DNA of 64,000 nucleotides from an uncultured Flavobacteriaceae bacterium (lineage in GTDB: Bacteria > Bacteroidota > Bacteroidia > Flavobacteriales > Flavobacteriaceae). The translations under genes were made by a program, and so were the position numbers. This document shows positions 21,924 through 31,374 of the stretch, piece after piece. A model generated the notes under the pieces. That model searched no databases, had not been told where the DNA came from, and saw only the letters and a list, made by a program, of their open reading frames with translations. Positions within the stretch are counted from its first letter, which is position 1, and every line of letters begins with the position of its first letter. The stretch covers positions 248,001-312,000 of the forward strand of contig CAJIYJ010000007.1 of NCBI GenBank assembly GCA_905181625.1. The letters run 5' to 3'.

Positions 21924-23450
21924 TTGAACATTTCTAAAAAAGTAATTTTAATGATTCTCGATGGCTGGGGGATATCCAAAAACCCAAATGTTTCAGCAAT
22001 TGACAAGGCAAAAACTCCTTTTATCGATTCGTTATATTCAAAATATCCCTCTGCAGAACTTTCTACGTTTGGACAAAGTGTAGGTCTTCCTGATGGCCAA
22101 ATGGGTAATAGTGAGGTAGGGCATATTAACTTAGGAGCAGGAAGAGTCGTTTATCAAGATTTGGCAAGAATTAATTTAGACATTAAAGAAAATAAATTTA
22201 AAGACAAAGCCGTTTTAAAAAATACATTAGAATCTGTAAAACAAACGAATGCTAAACTTCATTTAATCGGGTTAGTATCTGATGGTGGGGTACATTCTCA
22301 TATTAATCATTTAGAAGAAATTTTATCTGTGAGTAAAGAAATGAATATTAAAAATGTATTCGTTCACGCTTTCACAGATGGAAGAGACGTTGATCCAAAA
22401 TCTGGTATTAAGCTAATAAAAAGGCTAAATAAAAAAATATCTGAATGCGGGGCATCCCTTTCTAGCTTAATAGGCAGGTATTACGCAATGGATAGGGATA
22501 ATAGGTGGGAAAGAACTAAAAAATCTTACGATTTACTTGTAAATGGCTCAGGTAAAAAGTCAATAAACATTATTAATTCTATAAAAGAATCTTATGAAAC
22601 GGGGATTACAGATGAGTTTATTAAACCTATAATTTTAGTTGACGAAAACAATAAGCCTAAAGGTCTTATAAAGAAAAATGATTATGTGATTTTTTTTAAC
22701 TTTAGAACTGATAGAGGAAGACAATTGACTAAAGTTTTAACTCAAGAAGATATCCAAGAATTTGAATTAAAAAAAATGAATTTGAATTTTGTGACATTGA
22801 CTAATTACGATCAGTCATTTAAAAATATTAAAGTCATTTATGAAAAAGACAATTTAGTTGATACTTTAGGTGAAGTTTTAGCAAAAAACAAAAAAAAACA
22901 AATCAGGATTGCAGAAACTGAAAAATATCCTCACGTAACATTTTTCTTTAACGGGGGAAGAGAAAAACCATTTGAAAATGAAATGAGAATTTTATGTCCA
23001 TCTCCAAAAGTTGCTACATATGATTTAAAACCTGAAATGAGTGCAAATGAAATAACAGAATCAATTATAAAAGAAATTGACGACGAATCTGCTGACTTTA
23101 TATGTTTAAATTTTGCTAATCCAGATATGGTTGGACATACTGGCAATATTAATGCGGCAATAAAAGCCTGTGAAACTGTAGATAAATGTGCGAGTAAAAT
23201 AATTGAATTAGCACAAAAAAAGAAATACTCGACTTTAGTCATTGCTGATCATGGTAATTGTGATGTAATGATAAACCCTGATGGAAGTCCAAATACCGCA
23301 CACACAACAAACATGGTTCCAATAATATTAGTTGACAATGAAATTAAAAAAATATCTAATGGTGTTTTGGGTGATATTGCTCCAACAATTCTTGAGTTAA
23401 TGAAAATTAAAAAACCAAACTTAATGACTTGCGAATCTTTATTAAAATAA
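21924..23450 (+). CDS. gpmI: 2,3-bisphosphoglycerate-independent phosphoglycerate mutase
   Basis: This 508-aa protein is the cofactor-independent mutase that interconverts 3- and 2-phosphoglycerate in glycolysis using two Mn2+. It begins with TTG (NISKKVILMILDGWGIS, whose Asp binds metal). The phosphoserine loop is GQMGNSEVGHINLGAGR. Substrate and metal residues appear in HAFTDGRDVDP, YYAMDRDNRW, NFRTDRGRQL, NFANPDMVGHTG and IADHGNCD. Length and motifs are those of an intact enzyme. The following lipoprotein gene starts 2 nt after the stop, so the cluster gpmI - thioredoxin-like - map - methyltransferase is probably one transcript. Confidence 0.96.
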   Translation: MNISKKVILMILDGWGISKNPNVSAIDKAKTPFIDSLYSKYPSAELSTFGQSVGLPDGQMGNSEVGHINLGAGRVVYQDLARINLDIKENKFKDKAVLKNTLESVKQTNAKLHLIGLVSDGGVHSHINHLEEILSVSKEMNIKNVFVHAFTDGRDVDPKSGIKLIKRLNKKISECGASLSSLIGRYYAMDRDNRWERTKKSYDLLVNGSGKKSINIINSIKESYETGITDEFIKPIILVDENNKPKGLIKKNDYVIFFNFRTDRGRQLTKVLTQEDIQEFELKKMNLNFVTLTNYDQSFKNIKVIYEKDNLVDTLGEVLAKNKKKQIRIAETEKYPHVTFFFNGGREKPFENEMRILCPSPKVATYDLKPEMSANEITESIIKEIDDESADFICLNFANPDMVGHTGNINAAIKACETVDKCASKIIELAQKKKYSTLVIADHGNCDVMINPDGSPNTAHTTNMVPIILVDNEIKKISNGVLGDIAPTILELMKIKKPNLMTCESLLK

Positions 23451-23452
23451 TT

Positions 23453-23995
23453 ATGAAAAAAATTAGTCTCTTATTTATCTTTATTTTTTTAATCTCTTGT
23501 AATGATTCAAAAAAATCCTCCAAAAGTACTGACAATGAACTTAAAGAAAAATATATTGACATTCTAGGAGTTTTTAATAAAAATGAACTCAAAAACGAAC
23601 CTCATGATTTTTGGTTTAAAGAAAATTACACAAACTATAAACTTGACCAGGAAATTGCTGATCAAATAAAACCTTTGATTAACGATATAGATATAACTGT
23701 ATTTATGGGAACTTGGTGTAGTGATAGCCGTATGCATACCCCCGCTTTTTTTAAGCTAATAGATTATTTAAAGATAAAAGACAAGAAAATGAAACTAATT
23801 GCAATGTCTCTAGACAAAACTACAGTTGATAGTTTAGAAAAAAATCAAGATATTATAAATATTCCCACTATTATATTCAATAAAAATGGTAAAGAAATTA
23901 ATAGAATAGTTGAATTTCCTATAGAAACTATTGAAAAAGATATTTATAAAATTTTAAGTGGAAACGAGTATAAAAATGCATACGCAGACTTTTAA
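23453..23995 (+). CDS. Thioredoxin-fold lipoprotein
   Basis: The ATG at 23453 begins a lipoprotein signal (MKKISLLFIFIFLISCNDS, Cys16). The mature domain, about residues 60-180, is thioredoxin-like: VFMGTWCSDSRMHTPAFFKL carries WCSDS in place of the CxxC pair, and INIPTIIFNKNGKEINRIVE supplies the cis-proline strand. With a single active-site cysteine it is more likely a disulfide isomerase-like or binding protein than a thioredoxin reductant. It is attached to a membrane facing the periplasm. It lies 2 nt from both neighbours. Confidence 0.85.
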   Translation: MKKISLLFIFIFLISCNDSKKSSKSTDNELKEKYIDILGVFNKNELKNEPHDFWFKENYTNYKLDQEIADQIKPLINDIDITVFMGTWCSDSRMHTPAFFKLIDYLKIKDKKMKLIAMSLDKTTVDSLEKNQDIINIPTIIFNKNGKEINRIVEFPIETIEKDIYKILSGNEYKNAYADF

Positions 23996-23997
23996 TT

Positions 23998-24798
23998 ATG
24001 AGTTTAATTAAATCAAAAGATGAAATAGAACTAATAAGAGAAAGTGCGCAATTAGTCTCCAAAACCTTAGGAATGCTTGCTTCAGAAATTAAACCAGGTA
24101 TTACAACATTACAACTTGATTCATTAGCAGAAAGTTTCATAAGAGATCATCAAGCAATTCCTGGATTTTTAGGCTTGTACGACTTTCCTAATACACTTTG
24201 TATTAGCCCTAACTCACAAGTAGTACATGGAATACCTAACAATAATATTTTAAAAGATGGGGATATAATTTCAATTGATTGTGGAGTACTAAAAAATGAA
24301 TATTATGGTGATCATGCTTACACTTTTGAAGTTGGAGAAGTAGATGAGAAAATTAAAGCTCTTTTAAAATCCACAAAAGAATCTCTTTATAAGGGGATTT
24401 CACAATTCAAAATAGGAAACAGAGTTGGAGACGTTGGATATGCCATACAAAACTACAATGAATTAAATGGATATGGAGTTGTAAGGGAGCTCGTTGGGCA
24501 TGGTTTAGGTAAGGAAATGCATGAAAAACCGGAAATGCCTAATTATGGTAAAAAAGGAACTGGAAAAAAATTCCTAAATGGAATGGTAGTCGCAATTGAA
24601 CCAATGATAAATATGGGGACATCAAAAATAAATCAACTTGATGATGGTTGGACAATTTTAACATCAGATAATTTGCCTAGCGCACACTTTGAACATAATA
24701 TTGCAATAATTGATGGAAAACCTAATTTACTTTCAACCTTTGATTTTATTTATGAATCTTTGGGTATAAAAAGTGATGAAGAAAAAAAATTCAAATAA
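23998..24798 (+). CDS. map: Type I methionine aminopeptidase
   Basis: This 266-aa cytosolic enzyme removes the initiator methionine from nascent proteins with a dinuclear metal site. Metal-binding residues are seen in IISIDCGVLKNEYYGDHAYT (two aspartates), GHGLGKEMHEKP (histidine), and VVAIEPMI and the later SAHFEHN (glutamates and histidine). Length is normal. It is 2 nt from the upstream gene and shares its stop region with the TTG start of the next gene. Confidence 0.95.
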   Translation: MSLIKSKDEIELIRESAQLVSKTLGMLASEIKPGITTLQLDSLAESFIRDHQAIPGFLGLYDFPNTLCISPNSQVVHGIPNNNILKDGDIISIDCGVLKNEYYGDHAYTFEVGEVDEKIKALLKSTKESLYKGISQFKIGNRVGDVGYAIQNYNELNGYGVVRELVGHGLGKEMHEKPEMPNYGKKGTGKKFLNGMVVAIEPMINMGTSKINQLDDGWTILTSDNLPSAHFEHNIAIIDGKPNLLSTFDFIYESLGIKSDEEKKFK

Positions 24799-25569
24799 TT
24801 GAAATTAATAATCAAATTTTTAATAAATATAATTCCAAGACCTCAATTAATTTTTTGGAGTAAAATTCTACAACCTTTTTTAGATTTTTTTTTCAGAGGA
24901 AATAACTTTACAGATCCAATTAATGAAAAATCCTATAGAACATTTCTCCCTTACGGATATGTGTCACAAAGAAAAAATGCCCTAAGTCCAGGAACATTAT
25001 CACTGGAAAGACATAGGTTACTTTGGCTTTATTTAAAAAACGAAACGGGTTTTTTTAAAAAAAATTTAAAAGTCCTTCACATAGCCCCCGAGCAATGTTT
25101 TTACAATGTTTTTAAAAAATTAGAAAACATTAATTACACAACTTTTGATTTGAACTCTCCGCTAGCAGATATAAAAGGAGATATTTGCAACATGCCTTTT
25201 AAAAATAATTCATTTGATTACATTCTTTGTAATCATGTTCTAGAGCATATTAAGGATGAAAAAAAAGCTATGACTGAACTTTTCAGGGTTTTAAATTCTC
25301 ATGGAACTGCTATACTTCAAGTTCCTATTAATTTAAATAATAAAACCACTTTTGAAGACAATAGCATCACGAATAGACAAGAAAGAATAGAGAAATTTGG
25401 GCAATATGATCATGTGAGACTTTATGGATTAGATTATTTCACAAGGTTACAAAATATTGGATTTGAGGTTAAGCAAGTTAAATATGCTTCAAAGTTTAAA
25501 AAAGAAGAAATCTTAAAGTACAGCATAGAAGAAAATGAAATTATCCCTGTATGTAAAAAATTAATCTAA
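24799..25569 (+). CDS. Class I SAM-dependent methyltransferase
   Basis: This 256-aa protein starts with TTG directly after the map stop codon. It contains VLHIAPEQCFYNVF (motif I, in the variant seen in a flavobacterial methyltransferase group), DIKGDICNMPFKNNSFDYIL, then NHVLEHIKDEKKAMTELFRV, which is the Methyltransf_11 pattern. The N-terminus carries a short hydrophobic region. The acceptor is not known; lipids or cell-surface compounds are possible. Its 3' end overlaps the convergent apbE gene by 9 nt. Confidence 0.85.
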   Translation: MKLIIKFLINIIPRPQLIFWSKILQPFLDFFFRGNNFTDPINEKSYRTFLPYGYVSQRKNALSPGTLSLERHRLLWLYLKNETGFFKKNLKVLHIAPEQCFYNVFKKLENINYTTFDLNSPLADIKGDICNMPFKNNSFDYILCNHVLEHIKDEKKAMTELFRVLNSHGTAILQVPINLNNKTTFEDNSITNRQERIEKFGQYDHVRLYGLDYFTRLQNIGFEVKQVKYASKFKKEEILKYSIEENEIIPVCKKLI

Positions 25570-26565
25570 AATTAGATCCTCAAAGTTTTTTGTAAAATAG
25601 GTTTTTAATTCATTTTCTTCATCCAAATAAACTATCATAGCTTCAATATTCAACAATGAGTTCATTAAAGCAATAGACTCTTCTAGAGGCATAGCCATAA
25701 AAGCAGTAGCATATCCGTCTGCAGACATACAACTATCAGCCAAAACAGAAGTTCCTAAAACATTTGTACTATAAGCATTTCCATTTTTAGGATTAACTGT
25801 ATGAACAATCTTTCTTCCTGTTATAGAATCAATTAAAAATTTTCTGTAATTACCAGAACTTGCAAGAGCCATATTTTTTAAAGCTAACCTTAGATTATAA
25901 CTATTAGGATCCGAATTTAAAGGATCTGCAATACCTACCCTCCATGGAGTATTTGTAGTCCTATTTAATCCACTAGCATACATTTCTCCTCCAATTTCAA
26001 TTAAATGATTAGTAATTTGATTATCAATTAACATTTTTGAAATAACATCAACACAGTATCCTTTAGCTATAGCATTAAAGTCTAGAAAAATTCCAATTTT
26101 TTTCTTTACAATTCTGTCATTAAGTAATGTGACATTTTCAAAACCAGTAAGGTTCATTAAGCTATCTATATTAAATACTCTACTTGTATCTAGATTAGGA
26201 CCTAATCCATATGCGTTAACTAGTGACCCAACGGTTGGATCAAAAAACCCATTAGAAGATTCCCAAATTATCTTAGATTGATTAAATACATTTTTAAAAT
26301 GACTGTCAACTATAATGGAGTCAATTCCATTATTTATTTTTGATATATCAGATGAAATAAGATAAGTAGAAAGTGATCTGTTTATTTGAAAAAAAATCGA
26401 ATCAGTTAGCTCTTCAATATTATATAACTCTTCTTCTGATGAATATACTATTTTAAAAGAGGTTCCCAAAGCATAGCCTGAAAAGACATGTGTTTTAAGA
26501 GAATTTTTACAACTAAAACACAAAGAAGCTAAAATAAATAAACTAATTAATTTTTTCAAGTCCAT
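25561..26565 (-). CDS. apbE: FAD:protein FMN transferase (ApbE) lipoprotein
   Basis: The ATG at 26565 starts a lipoprotein signal ([19 protein letters not shown], Cys19). The 334-aa protein contains ApbE motifs: GFFDPTVGSLVNAYG, LDFNAIAKGYCVD, IEIGGEMYASG and the metal-binding ASSGNYRKF and SADGYATAFMAM. It transfers FMN from FAD to threonines of exported flavoproteins. It ends the nqr operon, where NqrB and NqrC need exactly this covalent FMN. It overlaps the preceding small gene by 23 nt, supporting co-expression with the complex. Confidence 0.95.
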   Translation of the reverse strand: MDLKKLISLFILASLCFSCKNSLKTHVFSGYALGTSFKIVYSSEEELYNIEELTDSIFFQINRSLSTYLISSDISKINNGIDSIIVDSHFKNVFNQSKIIWESSNGFFDPTVGSLVNAYGLGPNLDTSRVFNIDSLMNLTGFENVTLLNDRIVKKKIGIFLDFNAIAKGYCVDVISKMLIDNQITNHLIEIGGEMYASGLNRTTNTPWRVGIADPLNSDPNSYNLRLALKNMALASSGNYRKFLIDSITGRKIVHTVNPKNGNAYSTNVLGTSVLADSCMSADGYATAFMAMPLEESIALMNSLLNIEAMIVYLDEENELKTYFTKNFEDLILD

Positions 26566-26938
26566 TAAAATTAATGATATAACCTGAGTTTTTAAATAAA
26601 GGCAGGTCATAATTTTCGGAATTTGCTAAGCCAACTCCAGCATAATACAACTCTGCATTAAAACTAGTTGCGTGAGCTTTAATTTTATCAAGATGTGAAA
26701 CCATGATATCTCTAGGATCATTTGGATAACAAATAGCCTTAACTATTATGAAAGATAGTTTTTTTTCATTTATACAAACAAATTGAGGATCTTTTTTTAA
26801 TTTGCTATTGACAGATAAAAATTCATAATTTTTAGCTTCTAAATCTTTTCCAACAACATTCATTGCTAGTTTGTGCTTATCTAAGTCGCTTAGAGGGACT
26901 GGTAAGATATTATCCTCCAAAATCGTCAAATCTGACAT
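26543..26938 (-). CDS. Conserved small protein between nqrF and apbE
   Basis: This 131-aa cytosolic protein (start [20 protein letters not shown]) has no signal peptide or known catalytic motif. Its middle ([20 protein letters not shown], then [20 protein letters not shown]) looks like an alternating alpha/beta fold. Homologs sit in the same place between nqrF and apbE in flavobacteria and are sometimes misnamed as an Nqr subunit. The overlaps of 29 nt with nqrF and 23 nt with apbE point to tight co-translation. An assembly or maturation role for Na+-NQR is an inference. Confidence 0.75.
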   Translation of the reverse strand: MSDLTILEDNILPVPLSDLDKHKLAMNVVGKDLEAKNYEFLSVNSKLKKDPQFVCINEKKLSFIIVKAICYPNDPRDIMVSHLDKIKAHATSFNAELYYAGVGLANSENYDLPLFKNSGYIINFNGLEKIN

Positions 26939-28208
26939 TTTCAGGTGGAACACCAAAATCATCAGCCATTTTCTCAATAGCTTGGTTCATTAAAGGAGGA
27001 CCACAGAAATATACTTCAATATCCTCTGGACTTTCATGATGATTTAAATAATTATCAATAACTGTTTGGTGAACAAAACCTACAAAACCATCACCTTGCG
27101 AATCTAAACTATCTTTAACCTTCCAATTATCAACTTCTAATGGTTCTGAAAGAGCAATGTAAAATTTAAAGTTAGGAAAATCTTTTTCTAAAGCTTTAAA
27201 GTGATCTATATAAAAAAGTTCTCTTTTTGACCTTCCACCATACCAAAAACTAACCTTTCTTCCAGTTTTTAGAGTTCTAAGTAAATGATATAAATGAGAT
27301 CTCATTGGGGCCATTCCAGCTCCACCGCCAACATAAAGCATTTCAGCTTCAGAATGATTGATAAAAAACTCTCCATAAGGGCCAGAAATAGTAACCTTAT
27401 CTCCAGCTTTTCTAGAAAATATGTAAGATGAAGCAACTCCAGGATTAACATCCATCCATCCATTTTTATTTCTGTCAAAAGGAGGTGTAGCAATCCTGAC
27501 ATTAAGCATGATTTCTTTGCCTTCTGCAGGATATGAAGCCATAGAATAAGCTCGTTCGACAAGTTCTGGGTTTTTCATTTTCAAATCCCAAAGTTTAAAA
27601 TTATCCCATTCTAACTTAAACTTATCTGGCTCACCAGGATGCTCTTCAGGATGAGATTTAATATCTATGTCTTTAAAATCAATATCACATTCAGGAATTT
27701 CAATTTGAATATATCCTCCTGCCTTATAACCCATATCTTCTGGGATTTGAATTACAAATTCTTTTATAAACGAAGCTACGTTCCAATTTCTTAATACGGT
27801 TGCTTCCCATTTTTTTATACCAAATACTTCTTCAGGAACTTCGATAACCATATTTTGCTTTACTTTAACCTGACAACCAAGTCTCCAGCCTTCTGCAATT
27901 TCTTTTCTACTAAAATGAGGTTTTTCTGTTGGTAAAATTTCTCCCCCACCTTCAGTAATTATACATTTACACTGTATACAAGTTCCTCCACCTCCACAAG
28001 CGGAGGGTAGAAAAATTTTATTATTTCCGAGTGTTGATAAAAGTGTGCTTCCAGACGAAACTTCTACCTCACTTTCACCATTAACAAAAAGGGTCACTGG
28101 GCCTGAAGGAAGCAGCTTAGCTTTAACTCCTAAAAGCATACCAACCAAAACCATAGTGATGGCTAAAAAAACGATAATACTAAAAATTATATAAGTAGTA
28201 ATTGTCAT
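26910..28208 (-). CDS. nqrF: Na+-NQR subunit F (NADH dehydrogenase, 2Fe-2S, FAD)
   Basis: This 432-aa subunit has one N-terminal membrane helix, a 2Fe-2S ferredoxin domain with C71, C77, C80 and C112 ([14 protein letters not shown] ... LGCQVKV), then a ferredoxin-reductase-like part with the FAD motif RAYSMASYP and the NADH-binding [13 protein letters not shown] and [10 protein letters not shown]. It takes electrons from NADH and passes them to the other subunits. The length is slightly above the usual 410 aa. It follows nqrE by 5 nt in the operon. Confidence 0.97.
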   Translation of the reverse strand: MTITTYIIFSIIVFLAITMVLVGMLLGVKAKLLPSGPVTLFVNGESEVEVSSGSTLLSTLGNNKIFLPSACGGGGTCIQCKCIITEGGGEILPTEKPHFSRKEIAEGWRLGCQVKVKQNMVIEVPEEVFGIKKWEATVLRNWNVASFIKEFVIQIPEDMGYKAGGYIQIEIPECDIDFKDIDIKSHPEEHPGEPDKFKLEWDNFKLWDLKMKNPELVERAYSMASYPAEGKEIMLNVRIATPPFDRNKNGWMDVNPGVASSYIFSRKAGDKVTISGPYGEFFINHSEAEMLYVGGGAGMAPMRSHLYHLLRTLKTGRKVSFWYGGRSKRELFYIDHFKALEKDFPNFKFYIALSEPLEVDNWKVKDSLDSQGDGFVGFVHQTVIDNYLNHHESPEDIEVYFCGPPLMNQAIEKMADDFGVPPENVRFDDFGG

Positions 28209-28213
28209 AAAAA

Positions 28214-28830
28214 TTATAGTTTAATTCCCATAAAACTCATAAAGCCTATTGCCATAAGTCCAGTTATTATAAAGGTAATTCCTAACCCTTTTAAAGGAGC
28301 AGGTACGTTTGAGTAAGCTATTTTCTCCCTAATTGCAGCTATCGCAACAATTGCTAGAAGCCATCCAATTCCAGATCCAAATCCATAAATAGCGGATTCT
28401 GTAATTCCAGAAAAATCTTTGATTTGCATAAATAAAGACCCTCCTAAAATCGCACAATTAACTGCAATTAACGGAAGGAAAATTCCTAAAGCACCATATA
28501 AAGCTGGTGCAAATTTTTCGACAATCATTTCTACCAATTGAACCATGGAAGCTATTACTGCAATAAACATAATGAAACTTAAAAAACTTAAGTCTAATTC
28601 AGCATATTCTGGTCCAACCCAGCCAAGGCACCTGGTCTTAATAAATACTGATCTATTAAAAAGTTTAAAGGGACTGTAATTGTTAAAACAAAAATTACAG
28701 CAAAACCTAAACCAACAGCAGTTTTAACAGTTTTTGAAACAGCTAAATATGAACACATACCTAAAAAGTAGGCGAAAATCATATTTTCGATGAAAATACT
28801 TTTTATAAATAAATTAGCGTAATCAATCAT
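28214..28830 (-). pseudogene. nqrE: Na+-NQR subunit E, one-base frameshift
   Basis: Two frames make up this six-helix subunit. The first ends [14 protein letters not shown]-like text and stops at 28594; the second resumes as [20 protein letters not shown] in another frame and runs to 28214. Adding one base at 28620-28622 (minus strand GCTGGGTT to GCTTGGGTT) restores [14 protein letters not shown] and a 205-aa protein of normal length. All other nqr genes are intact and NqrE binds an essential iron-sulfur site, so a missing base in the assembly is the likelier explanation. Confidence 0.9.
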
Positions 28831-28845
28831 GTTTATTAGTTTAAA

Positions 28846-29469
28846 TTATGCCTGTTCTATTAATTTTCTGTTCCTAGATCGCTGAATCCAGATAATAATA
28901 CCAACAGTGATAAGTGCCATTGGAGATAAAAGCATAAGACCATTGTCTACATAACCCATTTCATATATAAAATCAGGAATAACTTGAATTCCTCCTAACT
29001 TTCCAGACCCTAAAAGTTCTCTAAAAAAAGCAACTAAAATTAAAATCCACCCATACCCTGCAGCATTTCCAATTCCATCTAAAAAAGATCTCCACACTCC
29101 ATTTCCTAAGGCAAAAGCTTCTAAACGCCCCATGACAATACAATTAGTGATAATCAAACCTATAAATATTGATAATTCTTTACTGACATCGTATGCATAT
29201 GCTCTAAGCACTTGATCGACTAGAATAACCATTGCTGCCACAACTACTAATTGAACTATAATTCTAATTCTATTTGGAATTAAATCTCTTAACAAAGAAA
29301 TAATAACATTACTAGCTGCCATAACTGCCATAACTGAAATACTCATAACTATTGCAGCTTTTAATTGAACTGTAATAGCTAAAGCTGAACAAATACCTAA
29401 AACCTGAACAGTTATAGGATTATTATCATCCATTGGATCTGAAAGTAAAGCTCTATTTTTATTTGACAT
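28846..29469 (-). CDS. nqrD: Na+-NQR subunit D
   Basis: This 207-aa membrane protein has six predicted helices and the NqrD/RnfE pattern, including NNPITVQVLGICSALAITVQ at the start, LIITNCIVMGRLEAFA and GNAAGYGWILILVAFFRELL. With NqrE it forms the inner-membrane core that carries a 2Fe-2S cluster and the Na+ path. It is 5 nt from nqrC. Confidence 0.96.
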   Translation of the reverse strand: MSNKNRALLSDPMDDNNPITVQVLGICSALAITVQLKAAIVMSISVMAVMAASNVIISLLRDLIPNRIRIIVQLVVVAAMVILVDQVLRAYAYDVSKELSIFIGLIITNCIVMGRLEAFALGNGVWRSFLDGIGNAAGYGWILILVAFFRELLGSGKLGGIQVIPDFIYEMGYVDNGLMLLSPMALITVGIIIWIQRSRNRKLIEQA

Positions 29470-29474
29470 ATTAT

Positions 29475-30209
29475 CTAATTTAAAGCTATTGAATTTGATC
29501 TTAGAGTATTGAAATAAGGGATATAATGCTCTAACCTCTCTTTTATCATATCTGAAACTCCATCTCCAGTAATTGTTGCACCAGAAATCGCATCAACTTC
29601 ATGGTCATTTTTATCAGAATTATTTGGATCATTGTTAGTCTTAGAAACTTTAATTCCCATTAAATTATTATCAGAATCAAAAAGTTTTTCATCAACAAAT
29701 CTTTCAACAAACCAATCTTGAGTGATCTCAGCACCAAGGCCTGCTGTTTCTCCTACATGATCAAAAACAACTCCCTTAATAGTATTTAAATCTTCCTTTA
29801 GAGATATGTAACCATATATTGCATTCCATAAGCCATTTCCTCTAACAGGAATTATATAAAATTTTTCAGACTCTATATTAGCAACGTACAATGGAAAGTC
29901 TTGATCCTTTGGATTTTTCTTTAGTTCAAGAGAAAGCTTTACATTGTTAAAAACATCAACTGATGTGTCAATTGATCCATCATTTTTAACAGCCAACTGA
30001 CCGTCAATATATTTATCAAATAACTCCTCAGCTCCATCTCTATCAATTATAATTCCTACTGTTGAAAGAATATTTTGCATCTTTTCTTTTCTAACATTTT
30101 CAGATTGTAAATCTTTCAATGACTGAGAAGTAAATGCTAAAACTGTAGCCACAACAAACACCATGATAGTTGCAAATAAAAAGGTATATAAATTTGAATC
30201 TCTATTCAT
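29475..30209 (-). CDS. nqrC: Na+-NQR subunit C (covalent FMN)
   Basis: This 244-aa protein has one N-terminal membrane helix and a periplasmic FMN-binding domain. The flavinylation motif DAISGATIT is present (residues 206-214), with T212 as the expected FMN-bearing threonine. GETAGLGAEITQDWFVERF precedes it. ApbE, which attaches the flavin, is encoded at the end of the same operon. It is 1 nt from nqrB. Confidence 0.97.
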   Translation of the reverse strand: MNRDSNLYTFLFATIMVFVVATVLAFTSQSLKDLQSENVRKEKMQNILSTVGIIIDRDGAEELFDKYIDGQLAVKNDGSIDTSVDVFNNVKLSLELKKNPKDQDFPLYVANIESEKFYIIPVRGNGLWNAIYGYISLKEDLNTIKGVVFDHVGETAGLGAEITQDWFVERFVDEKLFDSDNNLMGIKVSKTNNDPNNSDKNDHEVDAISGATITGDGVSDMIKERLEHYIPYFNTLRSNSIALN

Positions 30210-30210
30210 T

Positions 30211-31365
30211 TTAAGCAGTTTTTACAGTTTTTAAACTTCTTTTAATTCTTCTATTAACGTTAGCTTCAACTACATAATGATCTATAGTTGGTGCAAAAAC
30301 ATTCATTAATAAAATTGCTAACATTACTCCTTCAGGATAGGCTGGATTAAATACTCTTATTAAAATACAAAATAATCCTACCAAAATCCCATATATCCAT
30401 TTTCCTTTAACAGTTTGAGCAGCAGAAACAGGGTCAGTAGCCATAAAGACTACACCAAATGCAAAACCACCAACCATCAAATGATTAATCCAATTAAAAC
30501 TCATTAACTCATTTGCTCCCCATAAATTAAACAGCAGTCCTGTTACAGCAGCTCCAATCACACTTCCAACCATAATTCTCCAACTACCTACTCCAGTATA
30601 AACTAAAATTAAGGCCCCAACTATAACCATAAGAGTTGAAGTTTCAGCAATGGATCCAGGTATAGATCCAATAAACATTTGCATAGGTTCATATGGTATT
30701 GAATTACTTCCTGAAGCTAACATTCCTAAAATAGTTTCACCAGAAACACCATCAATATTTGAAGCTTCAGAAACCCAAACTTGATTACCTGACATATAAG
30801 TAGGGTAAGCAAAAAAAGCAAAAGCTCTTGCAGTCAGTGCAGGATTTAAAATATTCATTCCAGTTCCGCCAAAGGCTTCTTTACCAATAAACACAGCAAA
30901 AGCTACTGAAAGACCAACCATCCAAAGTGGAATATCTACTGGCATAATCATTGGAATTAAAAGTCCTGTAACTAGGTAACCCTCATTAATTTCATGCCCT
31001 CTATATACCGCAAAAGCAAACTCAATAGTAAGTCCAACTATATAAGAAACCGCTATCATAGGAAGAATTTTCATTGATCCATGTACTATTATATCCATAG
31101 TATTATAATCAGTCCCTAATTGAGAATAATATTGAAATCCCGTATTGAAAATCCCGTAAAAAAGAGCCGGTAAAAGAGCAATTATGACAGTGATCATTGT
31201 TCTTTTAAGATCTACAGCATCCCTGACATGGGCTCCGTGTTTGGTTGTATGATTTGGTACAAATAAAAATGTATCAAAGGCGTTAAAGGCAGGGGCAAAT
31301 TTTTCCCATTTTTCACCTTTGTTAAAAGGCTTTTTTAAATTATCAAGTATATTTCTAATATTCAT
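30211..31365 (-). CDS. nqrB: Na+-NQR subunit B
   Basis: This 384-aa membrane subunit carries about ten helices, the NqrB start region FDTFLFVPNHTTKHGAHVRD and DAVDLKRTMITVIIALLP, and the Na+-path segments. The FMN site appears as DGVSGETILG, where SGET stands in place of the usual SGAT; the threonine is kept. It probably carries covalent FMN and the quinone-reduction site. I chose the ATG at 31365, with an in-frame ATG 9 nt upstream as an alternative. Confidence 0.95.
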   Translation of the reverse strand: MNIRNILDNLKKPFNKGEKWEKFAPAFNAFDTFLFVPNHTTKHGAHVRDAVDLKRTMITVIIALLPALFYGIFNTGFQYYSQLGTDYNTMDIIVHGSMKILPMIAVSYIVGLTIEFAFAVYRGHEINEGYLVTGLLIPMIMPVDIPLWMVGLSVAFAVFIGKEAFGGTGMNILNPALTARAFAFFAYPTYMSGNQVWVSEASNIDGVSGETILGMLASGSNSIPYEPMQMFIGSIPGSIAETSTLMVIVGALILVYTGVGSWRIMVGSVIGAAVTGLLFNLWGANELMSFNWINHLMVGGFAFGVVFMATDPVSAAQTVKGKWIYGILVGLFCILIRVFNPAYPEGVMLAILLMNVFAPTIDHYVVEANVNRRIKRSLKTVKTA

Positions 31366-31374
31366 ATAATACAA

